DNA from: Persicaria tinctoria
Taxonomy: Eukaryota > Streptophyta > Magnoliopsida > Caryophyllales > Polygonaceae
Assembly: GCA_037127255.1 (NCBI GenBank)
Contig: JBANSL010000014.1
Span: 2,792,501-2,856,500 of the forward strand
Length of the DNA stretch: 64,000 nt
Reading direction: 5' to 3'
In this document: one piece after another, positions 34,021 to 45,333 of the stretch
Layout: every line of letters starts with the position of its first letter
How positions within the stretch are numbered: the first letter of the stretch is position 1
Program-made: the position numbers and the translations under genes
Notes under the pieces: model-generated
Databases searched by the model: none
What the model was told of the DNA's origin: nothing
The model's input: the letters and a program-made list of their open reading frames with translations, nothing else

Positions 34021-35046
34021 CTAGAAATGGCTTGTGAACACTTTATCTCTGTCTGAGATAATATCCACTGGCAATTCGTGGAGTTTGTATACATTCTCCA
34101 TGAACACTTGGGCAACTTGGCTAGCAGAGAATGGGTGAGTGAGGGGTAGGAAATGGCTATACTTTGTCAATCTGTCTACTACCACCAGAATAACATCAAA
34201 ACCTCTTGATTTTGATAAACCTTCCACAAAGTCCATACCAATTGAGTACCAAGGCTTTTCTGGAATAGGTAGTGGCTGCAGCAATCCTGGGTATGCCACT
34301 GTCTCATGTTTGTGCCTTTGACACACATCACACTCCTTGACCATGCTCTCTATGAGTTGCTTCAACTGGGGCCAGTAGAATAAGGCCTTAACTCTCTGAT
34401 AAGTGGCTCTTATTCCTGAGTGGCCACCTATTGCTTCTTCATGAAAAGCTAGAGTGATTTTCTTCCTTAATTCCATCTTGTTACCAATCACTATCCTGTC
34501 TTTGTATCTCAAAATATCTCCTTGCCATTTGAATGGGGAAGAAGAATCAATGGCTGCTACTGAGCTAACTCTATCAATTTCTGCATCCCCCTCATAGCTG
34601 CTAGTAACCTCTTGGATCCATCCTGGTTTTACTTGAACCAAGGTCCTGCAAGAACTCTCCACTGGCTGGTAACTCTCTACTGGCTGCTCTATTGACAGTC
34701 CTCTCCTTGACAAGGCATCAGCTGCAGAGTTGTGCTTCCCAAGCTTGTACTGAATGGAGTATGATAACCCAAGCAATTTTCTAATTGCCTTCTTTTGAAG
34801 ATGTGTAGTGACCTGTTGATCCAGAAGGTGTCTCAAGCTTTGGTGATCTGTGATGACCACAAAGTGGCAGGGTTCTAAGTAGTGCCTCCATTTGTCTATA
34901 GCATAGAGAATGGCCAAGAGTTCTTTCTCATATGTGGATAGCAACAGATTCTGACCATGGAGTGCCTTACTTATAAATGCTAAAGGCCTTCCTTGTTGCA
35001 TAAGCACTGCTCCTACTCCTGTCTCACAAGCATCCGTTTCCACTTG
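34021..35046 (-). pseudogene. Gypsy RNase H and integrase N-terminal/core region
   Basis: A frame of about 340 residues with RNase H motifs (VETDACETGVGAVLMQ; YEKELLAILYAIDKWRHYL; ITDHQSLRHLL), then the HHCC zinc finger of integrase (GGHSGIRATYQRV ... CDVCQRHKH) and the first catalytic Asp region (GMDFVEGLSKS, VDRLTKYSHFLPL). It ends at a stop after FTSHF. Its 5' side is cut by the CACTA insertion at 35046/36141. Confidence 0.8.
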
Positions 35047-35087
35047 CACTAGTACAAATATAAGGGGTGGAGCACGGTAAGTTGTGT

Positions 35088-35640
35088 ACGGTTTTTGACA
35101 AGCGTGCTTATTTTTTTTATTTTAAGCACGATTTTATTTTAAAAGTGCGTTCCCAACCCCAAATTCAACTAAAATCAACACACTTTTCCATAAAACCGTT
35201 CTTGTTTATTTCTAAAAAAGTATTTAGACCGGTTTTCGTGGAAAGCGTGCTTAAGAAAACAAAAAACGAACACGGTTTAATTTTCAAAGTGTGTTCCCAA
35301 AACCAGATTTGACTAAAACAAACACGCTTTGCTATAAAACCGTTCTCATTTATTTCTGAAAACTATTAAGCTCGGTTTTCATGTGAAGCGTACTTAAAAA
35401 TAAACTAAAACGAACACGGTTTCATTTTACAAGTGTGTTCCCAAAGCCAACTTTAACTAAAATCAACACGCTTTTCTATAGAACCGTTCTCCTTTGTTTC
35501 TAAAGGAATAATTAGCTCGGTTTTCATGTAAAGTGTGCTTAAAAAATTTAAAACGAACACGGTTTTATAAGAAAAGTGTCTTCCCAAAACCAAATTTAAC
35601 TAGAGGGAACACATTTTTCGAGTTTTTTTTTTATAAACCG
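35088..35640. repeat. 143-bp tandem repeats inside the CACTA element
   Basis: The block AACCGTTCT.....TTTCTAAA..CGGTTTTC..GTAAAGCGTGCTTA recurs at about 35194, 35337, 35481 and partly 35635; spacing is 143-144 bp. Each unit holds AACGAACACGGTTT and GTGTTCCCAAA. Expansion of subterminal sequence is known in some CACTA families. Confidence 0.75.
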
Positions 35641-35699
35641 TTCTCGAATTTTATTTTTTTTATATTTCGAGTTTTTTTAGTAATTAGATTAAGCAAATG

Positions 35700-35815
35700 C
35701 ACAAAGTTACAACAAAATTCCGTAGCTCGGGTGGCAGGAGTGTGTAAAGTGGACGAATTCAGTATGAGGGTGCAAGAGGTCTTGGGTTCGACTGCGCAAG
35801 AGGTCTTTAGAGAAA
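35700..35815 (+). repeat. tRNA-like / SINE-like segment inside the CACTA element
   Basis: TAGCTCGGGTGG (about 35721) fits a Pol III A box and GGGTTCGACTG (about 35783) fits a B box, about 60 bp apart, as in tRNA-derived SINEs. The surrounding wording (GGCAGGAGTG, GCAAGAGGTCTTGGG) is also tRNA/SINE-like. Ends and target duplication are not clear, so it may instead be an acquired fragment. Confidence 0.45.
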
Positions 35816-36134
35816 TATGAAATAACACACTTTTTATTTAAAGCGTGCTTACAGGAATATGAAAGAGCACACTTTTCATTTAAAGCGTTCTTATTATTAA
35901 GCACGGTTTGAAAAAAAATGTGCTAAAACTTTTTTTTAGCACACTTCAATTGAAGCGTTCTTATAATTGGTCGTATGAAAATTTTAAGAACGCTTCAACA
36001 CAAAACCGTGCTTAAAATATGGGATCACGGTTAAATAGTAAGTGTGCTTGTTTGGGAGCGCACTCACTATAAGAACAATATGAGAAGTGTGCTCCCATGC
36101 ATTAAAAAAGCGTGCTTTGGTCCCCCTTTTTGTA

Positions 36135-36773
36135 CTAGTGTTGGAATTGGATAGAAAAATCAGGTAATGCCAATACAGGTGGGCAAGACAGTAAATGCCT
36201 TATTTGGTGAAAGGCCTGCATACTTTCTTCAGTCCACATAAATGCTTCCCTTTTTAGGAGGTCAGTCAAAGGCCTACAAATAACTCCAAAGTTCCTTATA
36301 AACCTTCTGTAATACCCAGCCAATCCTAGGAAGCTCCTCAGCTCTTTTTCATTCTTAGGTGTAGGCCAACTGGTTATAGCTTCAATCTTAGAGGGATCAG
36401 TGGCCACACCATCTTTAGAGATCACGTGTCCTAGGTATTCCACTCTAGGCACAGCAAAACTGCCCTTGGACCTCTTAGCATACAGCTGATGCTTTTTCAT
36501 ACACTCCAAAACCACTTCTAAGTGTTGGATATGCTCTACTAACCCCACACTGTAAACCAAGATGTCATCAAAAAATACTAGGACATTTTTTCTCAACTGA
36601 TCAGCAAACACCATATTCATCAATGACTGGAATGTGGCAGGTGCATTGGTCAATCCAAATGGCATTACATTAAATTCATAATGTCCATTATGGGTTCTAA
36701 ATGCTGTCTTTGGAATATTATTTTCAGCTGATATCCTGCTTTGAAAATACCACAGCTCCATGTAACTTATCAA
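36135..36773 (-). pseudogene. Gypsy reverse transcriptase, main part
   Basis: About 210 residues with TAFRTHNGHYEFNVMPFGLTN, the catalytic FFDDILVYS (Y/F-x-DD box) and LGHVISKDGVATDPSKIEAI, RSFLGLAGYYRRFI. The frame is shifted relative to the upstream frame (37815-36724). It ends at the CACTA insertion. Confidence 0.82.
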
Positions 36774-37815
36774 GGAGTTCTTCTATGTTTGGTATGGGAA
36801 ACTTGTCCTTGATGGTTGCCTCATTTAGCTTTCTGTAATCCACACAAAACCTCCAGGACCCGTCTTTCTTTTTGACTAGCAGTGTAGGTGAGGCAAAATG
36901 ACTCTGGCTATGTCTTATGAGACCGGTGGACAACATCTGCTTAACTTGCCTCTCAATCTCATCTTTCTGGCTGTGTGGATATCTGTAGGGCTTTGAGCAT
37001 ATGGCTTGAGTGTCTGGCTGCAATGGGATGACATGTTCACACCCCCTCTCAGGCGGCAAGTGCTTGGGTTCCTCAAAAACCTCACTAAATTTCTCAAGCA
37101 GTCTTTGTACTCCTTCAGGTAGCTCTTCTTCTTTGGCATTTAGCTGGTACGCCTGGGCAATCTCAGCAACACTCTCCACTTCTTGCTCACTCACCAAGCT
37201 CTGCAACTCTTTGCAAGTTATGTGCCTGACCACAGGTTTCTTGTTGGGCTCTACAATACCTTGGAGTTCCACCATTTTCCCATCCTTAGAGAAAGCAATT
37301 GTTATCCTGTTGTAATCAAACTGAACTGGAATGTACCTCTTCATCCAGTTTACACCCAGCAGTAGCTCAAACTCGCCAATCTTTAGTGCTCGGACGTCAA
37401 AGGTGTAATTTCCCCCTTGCATTGTCCATTTGAACCCCTTGCACTCTTGCCTGCAGAACATCTTTCCTTTGTTCAACCCTTCGACAATCATTAGATTGGC
37501 ATTGGACAATTTAAACCCAGTTTCTTTAGCCACCATCGGATCAACGAAGTTATGGGTTAATCCGCTGTCTATCAAGACATTGATGAGCATATCCCCTATG
37601 AATCCTTTGACCATGATTGAAGTATCAGATCCATTCCCTGTCAGTGCTCTGACGAACCCTTCTTGATTCCTTTCCTCTTCGGTTAATTCACATGGTGATT
37701 CCTCAGATAATTCCTCCTCGTCTTCAAGATCCCCGTCATGAGCTAAGGCATGTTTGACTGATGACGATTTGCACCTATGCCCGACAAAATATCTGTCACC
37801 ACACCTGAAACACAA
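36724..37815 (-). pseudogene. Gypsy zinc knuckle, protease and RT start
   Basis: A 363-residue frame: CFRCGDRYFVGHRC knuckle at the start, an aspartic protease motif VLIDSGLTHNFVD (the usual A/S after DSG is L here), and then the linker and the start of RT (RYPHSQKDEIERQVKQML, LLVKKKDGSWRFCVDYRKLN). It is separated from gag by a stop and frame change at about 37918-37815. Confidence 0.82.
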
Positions 37816-37917
37816 ACCCGGGGTTCTCCTGAACTCGTTTGGCCCTTTCGTCCCCTGGAATCCTTGCTTGCCCGAATCCTGATGAGCTGAGATTGCCGGT
37901 TTCCATGGATTCTTGAT

Positions 37918-38781
37918 TCAGACAATCGTCTGGACTGCATCCCATTGCAATCTTGCTAATTCCAGGCTTTCTGTGAGATCTTGAGGCCGTCCCAACTTCA
38001 CCAATGGTTTGATTTCAGGCTTCAAACCACTAATGTAGCTGGTTACAAAATAATTTTCTGGAAGGTATGGATTGTAAGACAACATTCCGGCTCGGAGTTC
38101 TTCGAATCGCTCATTATACTCTTCCAGTTTCTCTGATTGACACAATTTGTTGAACTCCTCAACAATGTCTACGCCTTGCTTCTCCCCGAAACGAGTGCAA
38201 AGAGCCTCACTCATCTCTTTCCAACGAATCCCCTTTCGCTGCATCAAGTACCCTTGAATCCATGTGTCTGCACGATCTTGCATATACATCGCGGCGAGCT
38301 CCACCCTCTGGTGCTCCGGAATTCCGAAAAGGGAGAAATATTTCTCGCATTTGCGCACCCAGCTGCGCGGCTTTTTTCCGTCAAATTGTGGAAAATCCAC
38401 CTTTGGAAATCGGTTTTGGTTTGCAAGAAAGCCTTCGTTCCTCATTGGTGGTGGCCTGTATGCATTTGTCTCCTCTGGAATCTCCCGATTCCCTCCTGGT
38501 TGTGTCTTCTCTTGTTGATCTCCTGGTGTTGCTTGGTGATCGGCCTTATGTGATAGCACTCGCATCCATTCCCCGATCTGTGTTAGTGCGTGATCAATGC
38601 GCACTTGGGAATCTTGTACCTCCGAGATCTTCTGTGATTGCTCCTGAAGAAGACGATGTTGTTCGTCCTGTCTCTGTCTCGTCTCCAGCAGTTGTTCTTG
38701 AGTTGAAGTTGTTGCTTGATGGAGCTGTTGCAGTTGTTGTTCCATCTTCTCTGTCGATTTGAGTCGCGTGCCATCCGCCAT
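37918..38781 (-). pseudogene. Gypsy gag, 287 aa frame
   Basis: It starts at MADGTRLKS, 17 bp inside the PBS. An N-terminal glutamine-rich coiled-coil-like part (residues 10-75) precedes a gag domain with FPKVDFPQFDGKKPRSW, KCEKYFSLFGIPEHQRV and ADTWIQGYLM, typical of plant gypsy capsid. The frame stops just before the zinc-knuckle region, so gag is no longer fused to pol. Confidence 0.8.
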
Positions 38782-38797
38782 TGCCGATGATCTTCAA

Positions 38798-38810
38798 GCT
38801 ACTGATACCA
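38798..38810 (-). other. Primer-binding site of the gypsy element
   Basis: The minus strand reads TGGTATCAGTAGC, close to the initiator-Met tRNA complement TGGTATCAGAGC, two bases from the LTR end TAACA. Confidence 0.6.
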
Positions 38811-38812
38811 AT

Positions 38813-38938
38813 TGTTAAGCTCTTTGGTGGTTAGCCTAACAGAATCAAGAACCAGAATGTAGGAGATGTGTGTATTGAATTCTGAATGTCTTGAGTAGTT
38901 GGTTACACAAGGCTTATATAGCCTTCCCTCTCCTAACA
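38813..38938 (-). repeat. 5' LTR (or its end) of the gypsy element
   Basis: On the minus strand it runs from TGTTAGGAGAGGG to GCTTAACA; the TGTTA/TAACA ends are inverted. A TATA-like CTATATAAGCC lies near 38914. Only 126 bp is short for gypsy, so the true start could be further out, beyond the MITE at 38967. Confidence 0.45.
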
Positions 38939-38966
38939 CCTATTTGATTAATGAGTAAGCAGATTA

Positions 38967-39261
38967 GACCATACACAATGATTTTGTGTAAAATGTACAC
39001 ATTTGTACAAGATGTGTAAAAATACACATCACTTTTTAGCAATTTGCTCCGTTGGTGAAATGTGCAGTTTGTACACATCATTGAAATACAATTTATTTAA
39101 AATGTAAAAAAGGAAAATAAAATCATAAAAAAATAAACCAGTGAAATTGTCTTGCTTTGTGTACATTTGCAGTTTTGCACACACCCAAAACCAACAATGG
39201 AGCTAAAAACGTCTAAAAAAATATATATTTACACATTTATACACAACTATTGTGGATAGTC
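38967..39261. mobile_element. Tourist-like (PIF/Harbinger) MITE, TTA TSD
   Basis: The 295-bp element starts GACCATACACAATG and ends ATTGTGGATAGTC, imperfect inverted repeats, flanked by TTA on both sides (38964-38966, 39262-39264). Inside it is rich in TGTACA / TACACAT words on both strands and has no coding capacity. It sits just outside the gypsy LTR. Confidence 0.75.
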
Positions 39262-39264
39262 TTA

Positions 39265-42219
39265 ATGAAAAATATCATTTTAATAACCATTTCATGAGTA
39301 ACCCGTAAACCTTTTATTCGTATTCAACCCATACAGATGAACGAATGTTGTGAGTGATTATTGAATATCCAATAATTTCAAACATCTGATTTGAATCGAT
39401 TTAGCCTTGTTTCTTTCAATAAGGGATTTTCCAATCAATTTAGCCTGATTTGAATCGAAAGACCACGCGATTACGGCAACCAATTAACATGTTAATTGGT
39501 AAAAGTATTATATGTCTTTGTCTAATCCTAACTTCTTAGAAGAATTTCCTAAGTACGTTGTGTTTATACACACATACACACATGATGATACATAAATAAT
39601 TTCAAATTTATTAATATAATAAGTGAAATTATTTTTACAAATGTAAAAATATTAATATTGTATTTAATTTTTTTACAATCATGATAAAATGACTTACAAT
39701 ATTTTAATACGAAGGGAAATATTAGAATCCAATTCTATCATTAATCTTCAATTTTTTTTGGATGACTGCTACAGAGACGACGATTATCTCGTCAAATGCA
39801 CAGCTATATTTATGATATTCGATGATAATAAAAATTTAATCGTTCTTGGGAGCCGATGTCGATAAAATTTTCACCAACATAGCCAACTGGTGTGGCCTGT
39901 GGGCAAGTGCCCAACAAAAACCTGCAACGATCACATCAATTAGTCCACCACCACCGACTTTCGGTGTCTCCGCCACCAACGCTCGATGTCGGCATATCCC
40001 ATCCCTCGACTTGTTGTTGATTCCTTACAAGATTTCTCTGCAAAGATACCCGTCGACACACCCTTGTCGTGACACCGACATCCGGTGGTGGTAAAATCCC
40101 TTGCAAGCTAGATGCATGCCCATGCAAAGATGTCTAACAAACCCTTGTTGATTGCAATATTTGGTGGCGGTGAAATCTCACTTAACTTCTCTCTTGTTTA
40201 AATACCGACTCATTCCATTTTCTTCTTCACAAAAAACCCACAACAAGCTTTGTCGACTCTAAAAGCTAATATCGACTGGACCTTGCTGACATCGAAAGTC
40301 GAGAAATGTACCATATATTTGATAACAAGTTTTTTTTCTTTATAATTAAATACATACTTATCCATTAATTTATATGAGCCGACATCTTATATATGGCAAA
40401 ACACAATTTAGAATGCCATAGTAACAGTCAAACTTGGTCGGCATTAAAGGAATATATTTTTGTAAGGAGAAGTCAAAGTACTTAAAGAATTAATTGTGCC
40501 ATTATATGTGTCATATTGCACTCACTTTGTACACTCAAAAGTGATCAAGGGTTCATTCATCTAATACATTAACAATTACTATATATAATCACATATTCAT
40601 TCATCTTAAATAGGATTTATCCTAAGTAAGGGTTCAATGGATAAACCTCCTTTTATAATTAGGAAAAAAAACCCAAAAAGTTAGGCACATTATTAATACA
40701 CATAATTAATGACATGTGCATCCTTAAGTTCCAACCCACTTGCAATTTCTTAGGCTACAATTTATTCCCATTCAAACTTTTGTAATTAGTAATTTAATTA
40801 ACAATTTTGGATATAAACTTACATGGATTGAAGTGAACCCCCATCTTATTCATTATCCATATATAACTTGGAGGAAAAAGGAAAATGGTTTTTGCACCCA
40901 CCGATTTGATGAATTTGGTGTATTTAAAACTTGACAGCTAGGTAGAAGGAGTAAGCATCATATATGATATATTCATATCATATGCAACTAAATTGATCTA
41001 TACAACTCTCCCAAATGAGGTAATTAAATTGAGTTGATATATAATTGGGTACTTCTGTTAACTATCACATCTTAGCTCTTTTCAACTAGGTACATCAAAA
41101 ATCATAAAATAAAAGAGGGGGGAAAACAAGGGATAACAAATGAATAATTTGAAATGATTAATTAATGTGTATCAAGTGTCAAATATTAAAAAAAAGGGTA
41201 TAATTGTATAAACTAAGATTATTTTCTACAATTTAAAAAAAATGAAATTCGCATGTGTAGTTTTCCGGTGCAATATGATATGAGTTTTTTGACACATTAA
41301 TTAATGATGATCTAATATATTTAAGTCATGTTAGACAATGACATCGTCTATTTTATCCACGTGTTATCCTATGTGTCCTACTCATATCTGAAGTGGTTAC
41401 AAAATATATCATTTTACCATTAGCTATTTTATAAATATTACACATTGAATTATTTTATCTTTAGTCATTAAGATTGATTATTTTGGTTCATTATATTTAA
41501 TGATAAGATTTCAATGTCAATTAATTATCTATTGAACAATAAATCTTATAATCAAAATATTTATATTAATTCTTGAAAATTTTTTATTAAAAAAAAATTC
41601 AAATAAAATGTTTTAATCTTCACATAAACTTTAATAAATAATAATTTTAATATAATTAATATATAGTTTATTAACAAAACGCGCAAAAGAACAAGATTAG
41701 TTTATTTTTATAAAATGTTGTAAATTTAAAAAAATTCTATTTTTTTTCTATTTTAGATAATGAGATAAAAAAAATTATTAGATTAAAAAAAAAATCAGAA
41801 TCTTGAAAACGGAAAAGCTTTTAGAAGTGATCTAACAAAAATGTCCTAACATTAATAAATTGATTTTTATATCTCAAGTGTAACGCGTCGACTGAAAAAA
41901 TTTACGTGACAAACTCCTAAACTAGCTTACTTAAAAAAGCAATACTGTAGGCTCTAACTGTATAGACTATAGATAGCCATATACTATAATACACTAGCTT
42001 GTTGGCTGAGGACATAAACCAATAAAATAAAATAAATAAATAAATAAAGGAAAAATGAGGGCAAATTGCACGTATCCACCTCAAAATCCGTGTCCATTTA
42101 GGCTAATTTTTTTATATTTTCGTTTTGTTTGGACGGTGTGCGGTTTTGCTTCCGATGTATTTCGAATTTTCGATGATCTTCTTCATTGGGATTTTGGCGA
42201 CTGTAGTCACGACTGGCTA
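39265..42219. other. AT-rich intergenic DNA, about 3 kb
   Basis: No gene or structured repeat was recognised. A GC-richer piece at 39850-40200 has repeated CCGACATC / TGTTGATT words but no frame worth calling. There is a short (AAAT)n run near 42020-42047. Confidence 0.5.
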
Positions 42220-42540
42220 GGGTTAAGGCGGTGTGTACGAGGTGACTCCATGTTTGGGACGGATCTTCTTTGAAGATTCGTCTTCATTGCCCACAGGGCC
42301 ACAGGTGATTCCTTCAGGGTGGTGCTTGACTTCGTTCTTAGTATACGTCCTCAACTTGCTAGTTTTAGGTTTGCTTAATGCGTCATGTTGTAGAGTGCGT
42401 GCTACGTGTTCATTGCTCCGTTTCCCGATTTTTGTTATATGTTTCGATGGTCTTTCGTCCTTCGACTTATTGGCCTATGTCTGTCGACTTGTCGGCCTAT
42501 CGAGAATCAGACCTATCGGATCTCAAATTCTTACTAAACC
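42220..42540 (+). mobile_element. LINE 3' region, plus strand
   Basis: It reads in the same sense as the minus strand of 21272-21700: TTCGTCTTCATTGCCCACAG, TCCTCAACTTGCTAG, TCGACTTGTCGGCC, then TCTCAAATTCTTACTAA at the end. No poly(A) is left, so it is an older or truncated copy. Confidence 0.55.
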
Positions 42541-42807
42541 CTCAAAATTAGTGAGATTTTCACAAACTTTCCATAAAATAGGAAACTACATGAAACCATT
42601 GGTAAATTTAGTTAACTTCAAACCACATAGTTTTGTGCTTAAGAAGACCAAAGTTTGATTGCAGGAGCTCACAAGTACAGTCTACAGAGCAGGTGGTGTT
42701 TGGTATGTGTATGTGCTTTATGAGAACTTAAAACATGGAATTCACACACTCTTTACACATCACTCAAAGCCCTAGTAGAGCAAAGTAATTACAAGAAGCG
42801 GACCCGA
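42541..42807. other. 3' region of the aminotransferase gene
   Basis: Presumed 3' UTR and spacer downstream of the stop at 42808-42810 on the minus strand. Confidence 0.5.
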
Positions 42808-44788
42808 TTAGATCCTAGAAACGATCAGAGGAGTCGTTTTCTGCAGGTAAGCGCAGGCAGCTGCAACCCCGCTCCCCAGCTTGACTGGGTAGCCGACGTC
42901 TTTCAGTATCATCTCCACCCCAGCAAGGCAGCCTAGCAATTGCAGCTGCATACAGCACACATACACATTACACAGCCAAACATGTCAAGCAACTTCAGGT
43001 GCGACGATACTATACATTTGGCAATGCAGAAACAAATTAAGTAGTATTCTGACAGCATATCAACATTTTGCAAGTTGACTTACCTCATTGAGGTTGCCGA
43101 GATGACCTATTCTGAAGACTTTTCCGGCAACCTTGTTGAGGCCGAGTCCTAAGCTAAGGTTGTAGCGTTTCCATCCTTGTCGTACTATCTCTGTACTGTC
43201 AATGTAGGGAGGAACTAACACAGCAGTTACAGTGTCACTGTGCCATTCCTCTTTCTGGCAGCAGTTTTTCAATCCCCAAGCTTCCACAGCAAGTCTGCAT
43301 ACATCTCAACATGATGCGACATTTTCATAGAAGCGCGTATTTGTTTCTGTAAGTTAAAATTGGTATGGAGAATTAGCTTTTACCTTGTTGCTGTTCCTAG
43401 ACGCGTGTGCCTTGCAATGACATTGTCAAGCCCTTCCTCGAAGATGAGATCAAGGCCAGCTCTGAGCCCATACAGGAGCTGGATAGAAGGAGTGTATGGC
43501 CACATTGTTCCCAGCTTATAGAACTTCAAGTAGTCGTTCCAGTCAAAGAAAACTTTGACTGATTTAGCAGTCTTGGCTGCCTCGAAAGCTTTTGGACCCG
43601 CACACACAAATCCGATCCCAGTGGGAAGAGAAAGAGCCTTCTGAGAACCTGTCAAAGCCACATCTACTCCCCATTCGTCCATACGGAAATCAAGGGCACA
43701 TATGGATGACACTCCATCAACCAGGAGGAGAGCTGGATGATTGTAGTGGTCTGAAATAAAAATGCTGGAACATTAAAACTAATCCACCTCCATAGAGATA
43801 CATCATCTAAGGTAATGAAGCAATTAATTAATGTAGTGCACTGATATTTCAGAGTTAAGCAGCTCAAATCTGAAGCTAAAAGCAACACACATTGTTGGTG
43901 ATCAAGGAATTCTTTGCTTGTGATCAAGGAATTTTTTGCAAATTCATTGAAAAAAAAAAATTCTTTGCTTGTGATCAAGGAATTTTGGTCAACATAAAAA
44001 ATAGTGCAAAGGAATTGAGATTTGGAGCTGAATGATTCCAGAAACATGATGCTAACCGAGAATTCTCCGTACAGAGGCCAAATTGTTGGTGACACCAGTT
44101 GCCGTTTCATTATGGACAATGCAGATGGCCTTAATGGTATGGGCAGTATCAGCAGCCAGCTTTGATGCCATAACTTCAAGATTGGCACCTTGTCCCCATT
44201 CACTCTCAATGACATCAACATCAAAACCGAGGCGTTGCTGCTGGTCAATCCACAGCAAACTGAACTGCCCGATTGAGAAGGATATGGTCCTATCACCAGG
44301 GGATAGTGTGTTTGTGAGTGCACTTTCCCATGCTCCAGTCCCTGAAAAAGCACAAAAACCATTAAGGAATATGAAACTTCAACATTTTATTTCAACTAAT
44401 TTTGGGGACACTTAGTTGCAGCAATCGGATTAAAGAGGGAAAAAATTTTGTTTACTCCATTAAAATTCGGTACCAGCCCACTGCCACCTTATCAATCCTT
44501 ATAAACTACCTTATCAGCGAGGTTTACAAGATGTCTTACACTCTTACCAAACACACTTGTGTCTGCAATGTTAGTGGCAATACCTGTGGTAGGAATGAGA
44601 AATGGGACTCCAGTTGTAGTCTTGAAGATCTTTTTGACATCTTCAATAAGGGTTCTGGTGAGTGCTGGGATAGCTGGAGAGCGGTAATCCTCATTGTTCC
44701 GACTCATAGCACGGATGACAGGATCCGGGATATTGACAGGTCCAGGAACAAACAAATGGTTCTTCCCAGGGGCGTAAAAATTGTCCAT
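42808..44788 (-). CDS. AGT1: Serine:glyoxylate aminotransferase, peroxisomal, 401 aa
   Basis: This enzyme transfers the amino group of serine to glyoxylate, giving hydroxypyruvate and glycine in leaf peroxisomes during photorespiration (PLP enzyme, class V). Minus-strand exons: 44788-44584, 44341-44057, 43750-43384, 43294-43084, 42945-42808; all GT-AG, 401 residues, the same as Arabidopsis AGT1. Seen: HLFVPGPVNIPDPVIRAMSR and NEDYRSPAIPALTRTL near the N-terminus; the GAWESALTNTL cofactor region at exon 2 start; VDGVSSICALDFRMDEWGVD; and the PLP lysine in ALTGSQKALSLPTG (Lys201). The C-terminus is SRI, the known PTS1-type signal of plant SGAT. Intron 2 carries a small repeat of TTCTTTGCTTGTGATCAAGG. 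Light regulation is known for the family; no element was defined here. Confidence 0.95.
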
Positions 44789-45330
44789 CTTTCCCTTCTT
44801 AACTCTTCACTTGTTTTAGCTACACATAATTCAGGCAGTGAATCAATCACATATATAGCAATATTTCTTGATCTAGCAATTATGTTTCAAAGTGAAGGCC
44901 TTGATAATTATTAGGAAGTCCAAATTTCGTCAGCAAGAAATCAATCATTCATTTATCCTAACAAAAAACAGTTACTAAAAGCATGGGACTAACTCGAGGG
45001 CTTTTTCATGACATATTACAAAACAGAAAGCAACCCTACACAAAAATAGATGATATAAGCAGTGCAGAGAAATAAAAAGAGATAAAAACATGAGAGTGAT
45101 TTTTGTTTACTGCTGAAAGTTTATACTCCGTATTAATCTGCAGTAATTATGTTAAACATTCAAGTCATCTGCTTCAAAAAAATGACGTTTTTATCTTGGA
45201 ACTCCGAAAATTTTAGGAAAAAAGACAAGGACACGAGAGCACCAAATCGGATTCTAGTCCAAGCAAAAGAAGAAAGTACAGCCATGATCATGAAGAATTG
45301 ATGAAAACCGGAAGCCAAACTCGGAATTTG
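44789..45330 (-). other. Upstream region of the aminotransferase gene
   Basis: AT-rich promoter or leader region. A possible donor at about 45345-45350 (AAG|GGTAAGCC on the minus strand) hints that upstream exons may splice toward the SGAT start, but no decisive evidence is visible. Confidence 0.3.
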
Positions 45331-45333
45331 GAA

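Larger units (their letters stand above)
35047..36140. mobile_element. Non-autonomous CACTA (En/Spm-type) element, 1,094 bp
   Basis: The ends are CACTAGTACAAA and TTTTTGTACTAGTG, perfect over the first 11 bp as inverted repeats, flanked by TTG on both sides (35044-35046, 36141-36143). CACTA ends and a 3-bp target duplication are diagnostic. Inside are many copies of a 10-mer like AAGCGTGCTT (with AAGTGTGCTT, AAGCGTTCTT variants) in both orientations, as transposase-binding subterminal repeats would be, plus about three 143-bp tandem repeats. No transposase frame is present. Confidence 0.88.
33600..38938 (-). mobile_element. Ty3/gypsy LTR retrotransposon, truncated at its 3' end
   Basis: Minus-strand order from high to low coordinate: short LTR (38938-38813, ends TGTTA/TAACA), PBS TGGTATCAGTAGC (38810-38798), gag, CCHC knuckle, protease, RT, RNase H, integrase. 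It stops at about 33600 within the region after the integrase core; no 3' LTR is present. Frames are separated by stops, and a CACTA element sits between RT and RNase H (35047-36140). Gene order (integrase last) defines gypsy. The CFRCGDRYFVGHRC knuckle suggests a chromovirus-like lineage, but the chromodomain end is missing. Confidence 0.85.

Noticed and set aside
38137..38762. Plus-strand frames of 80-166 residues opposite gypsy gag
   Set aside because: They are shadows of the gag frame with no recognisable domain.
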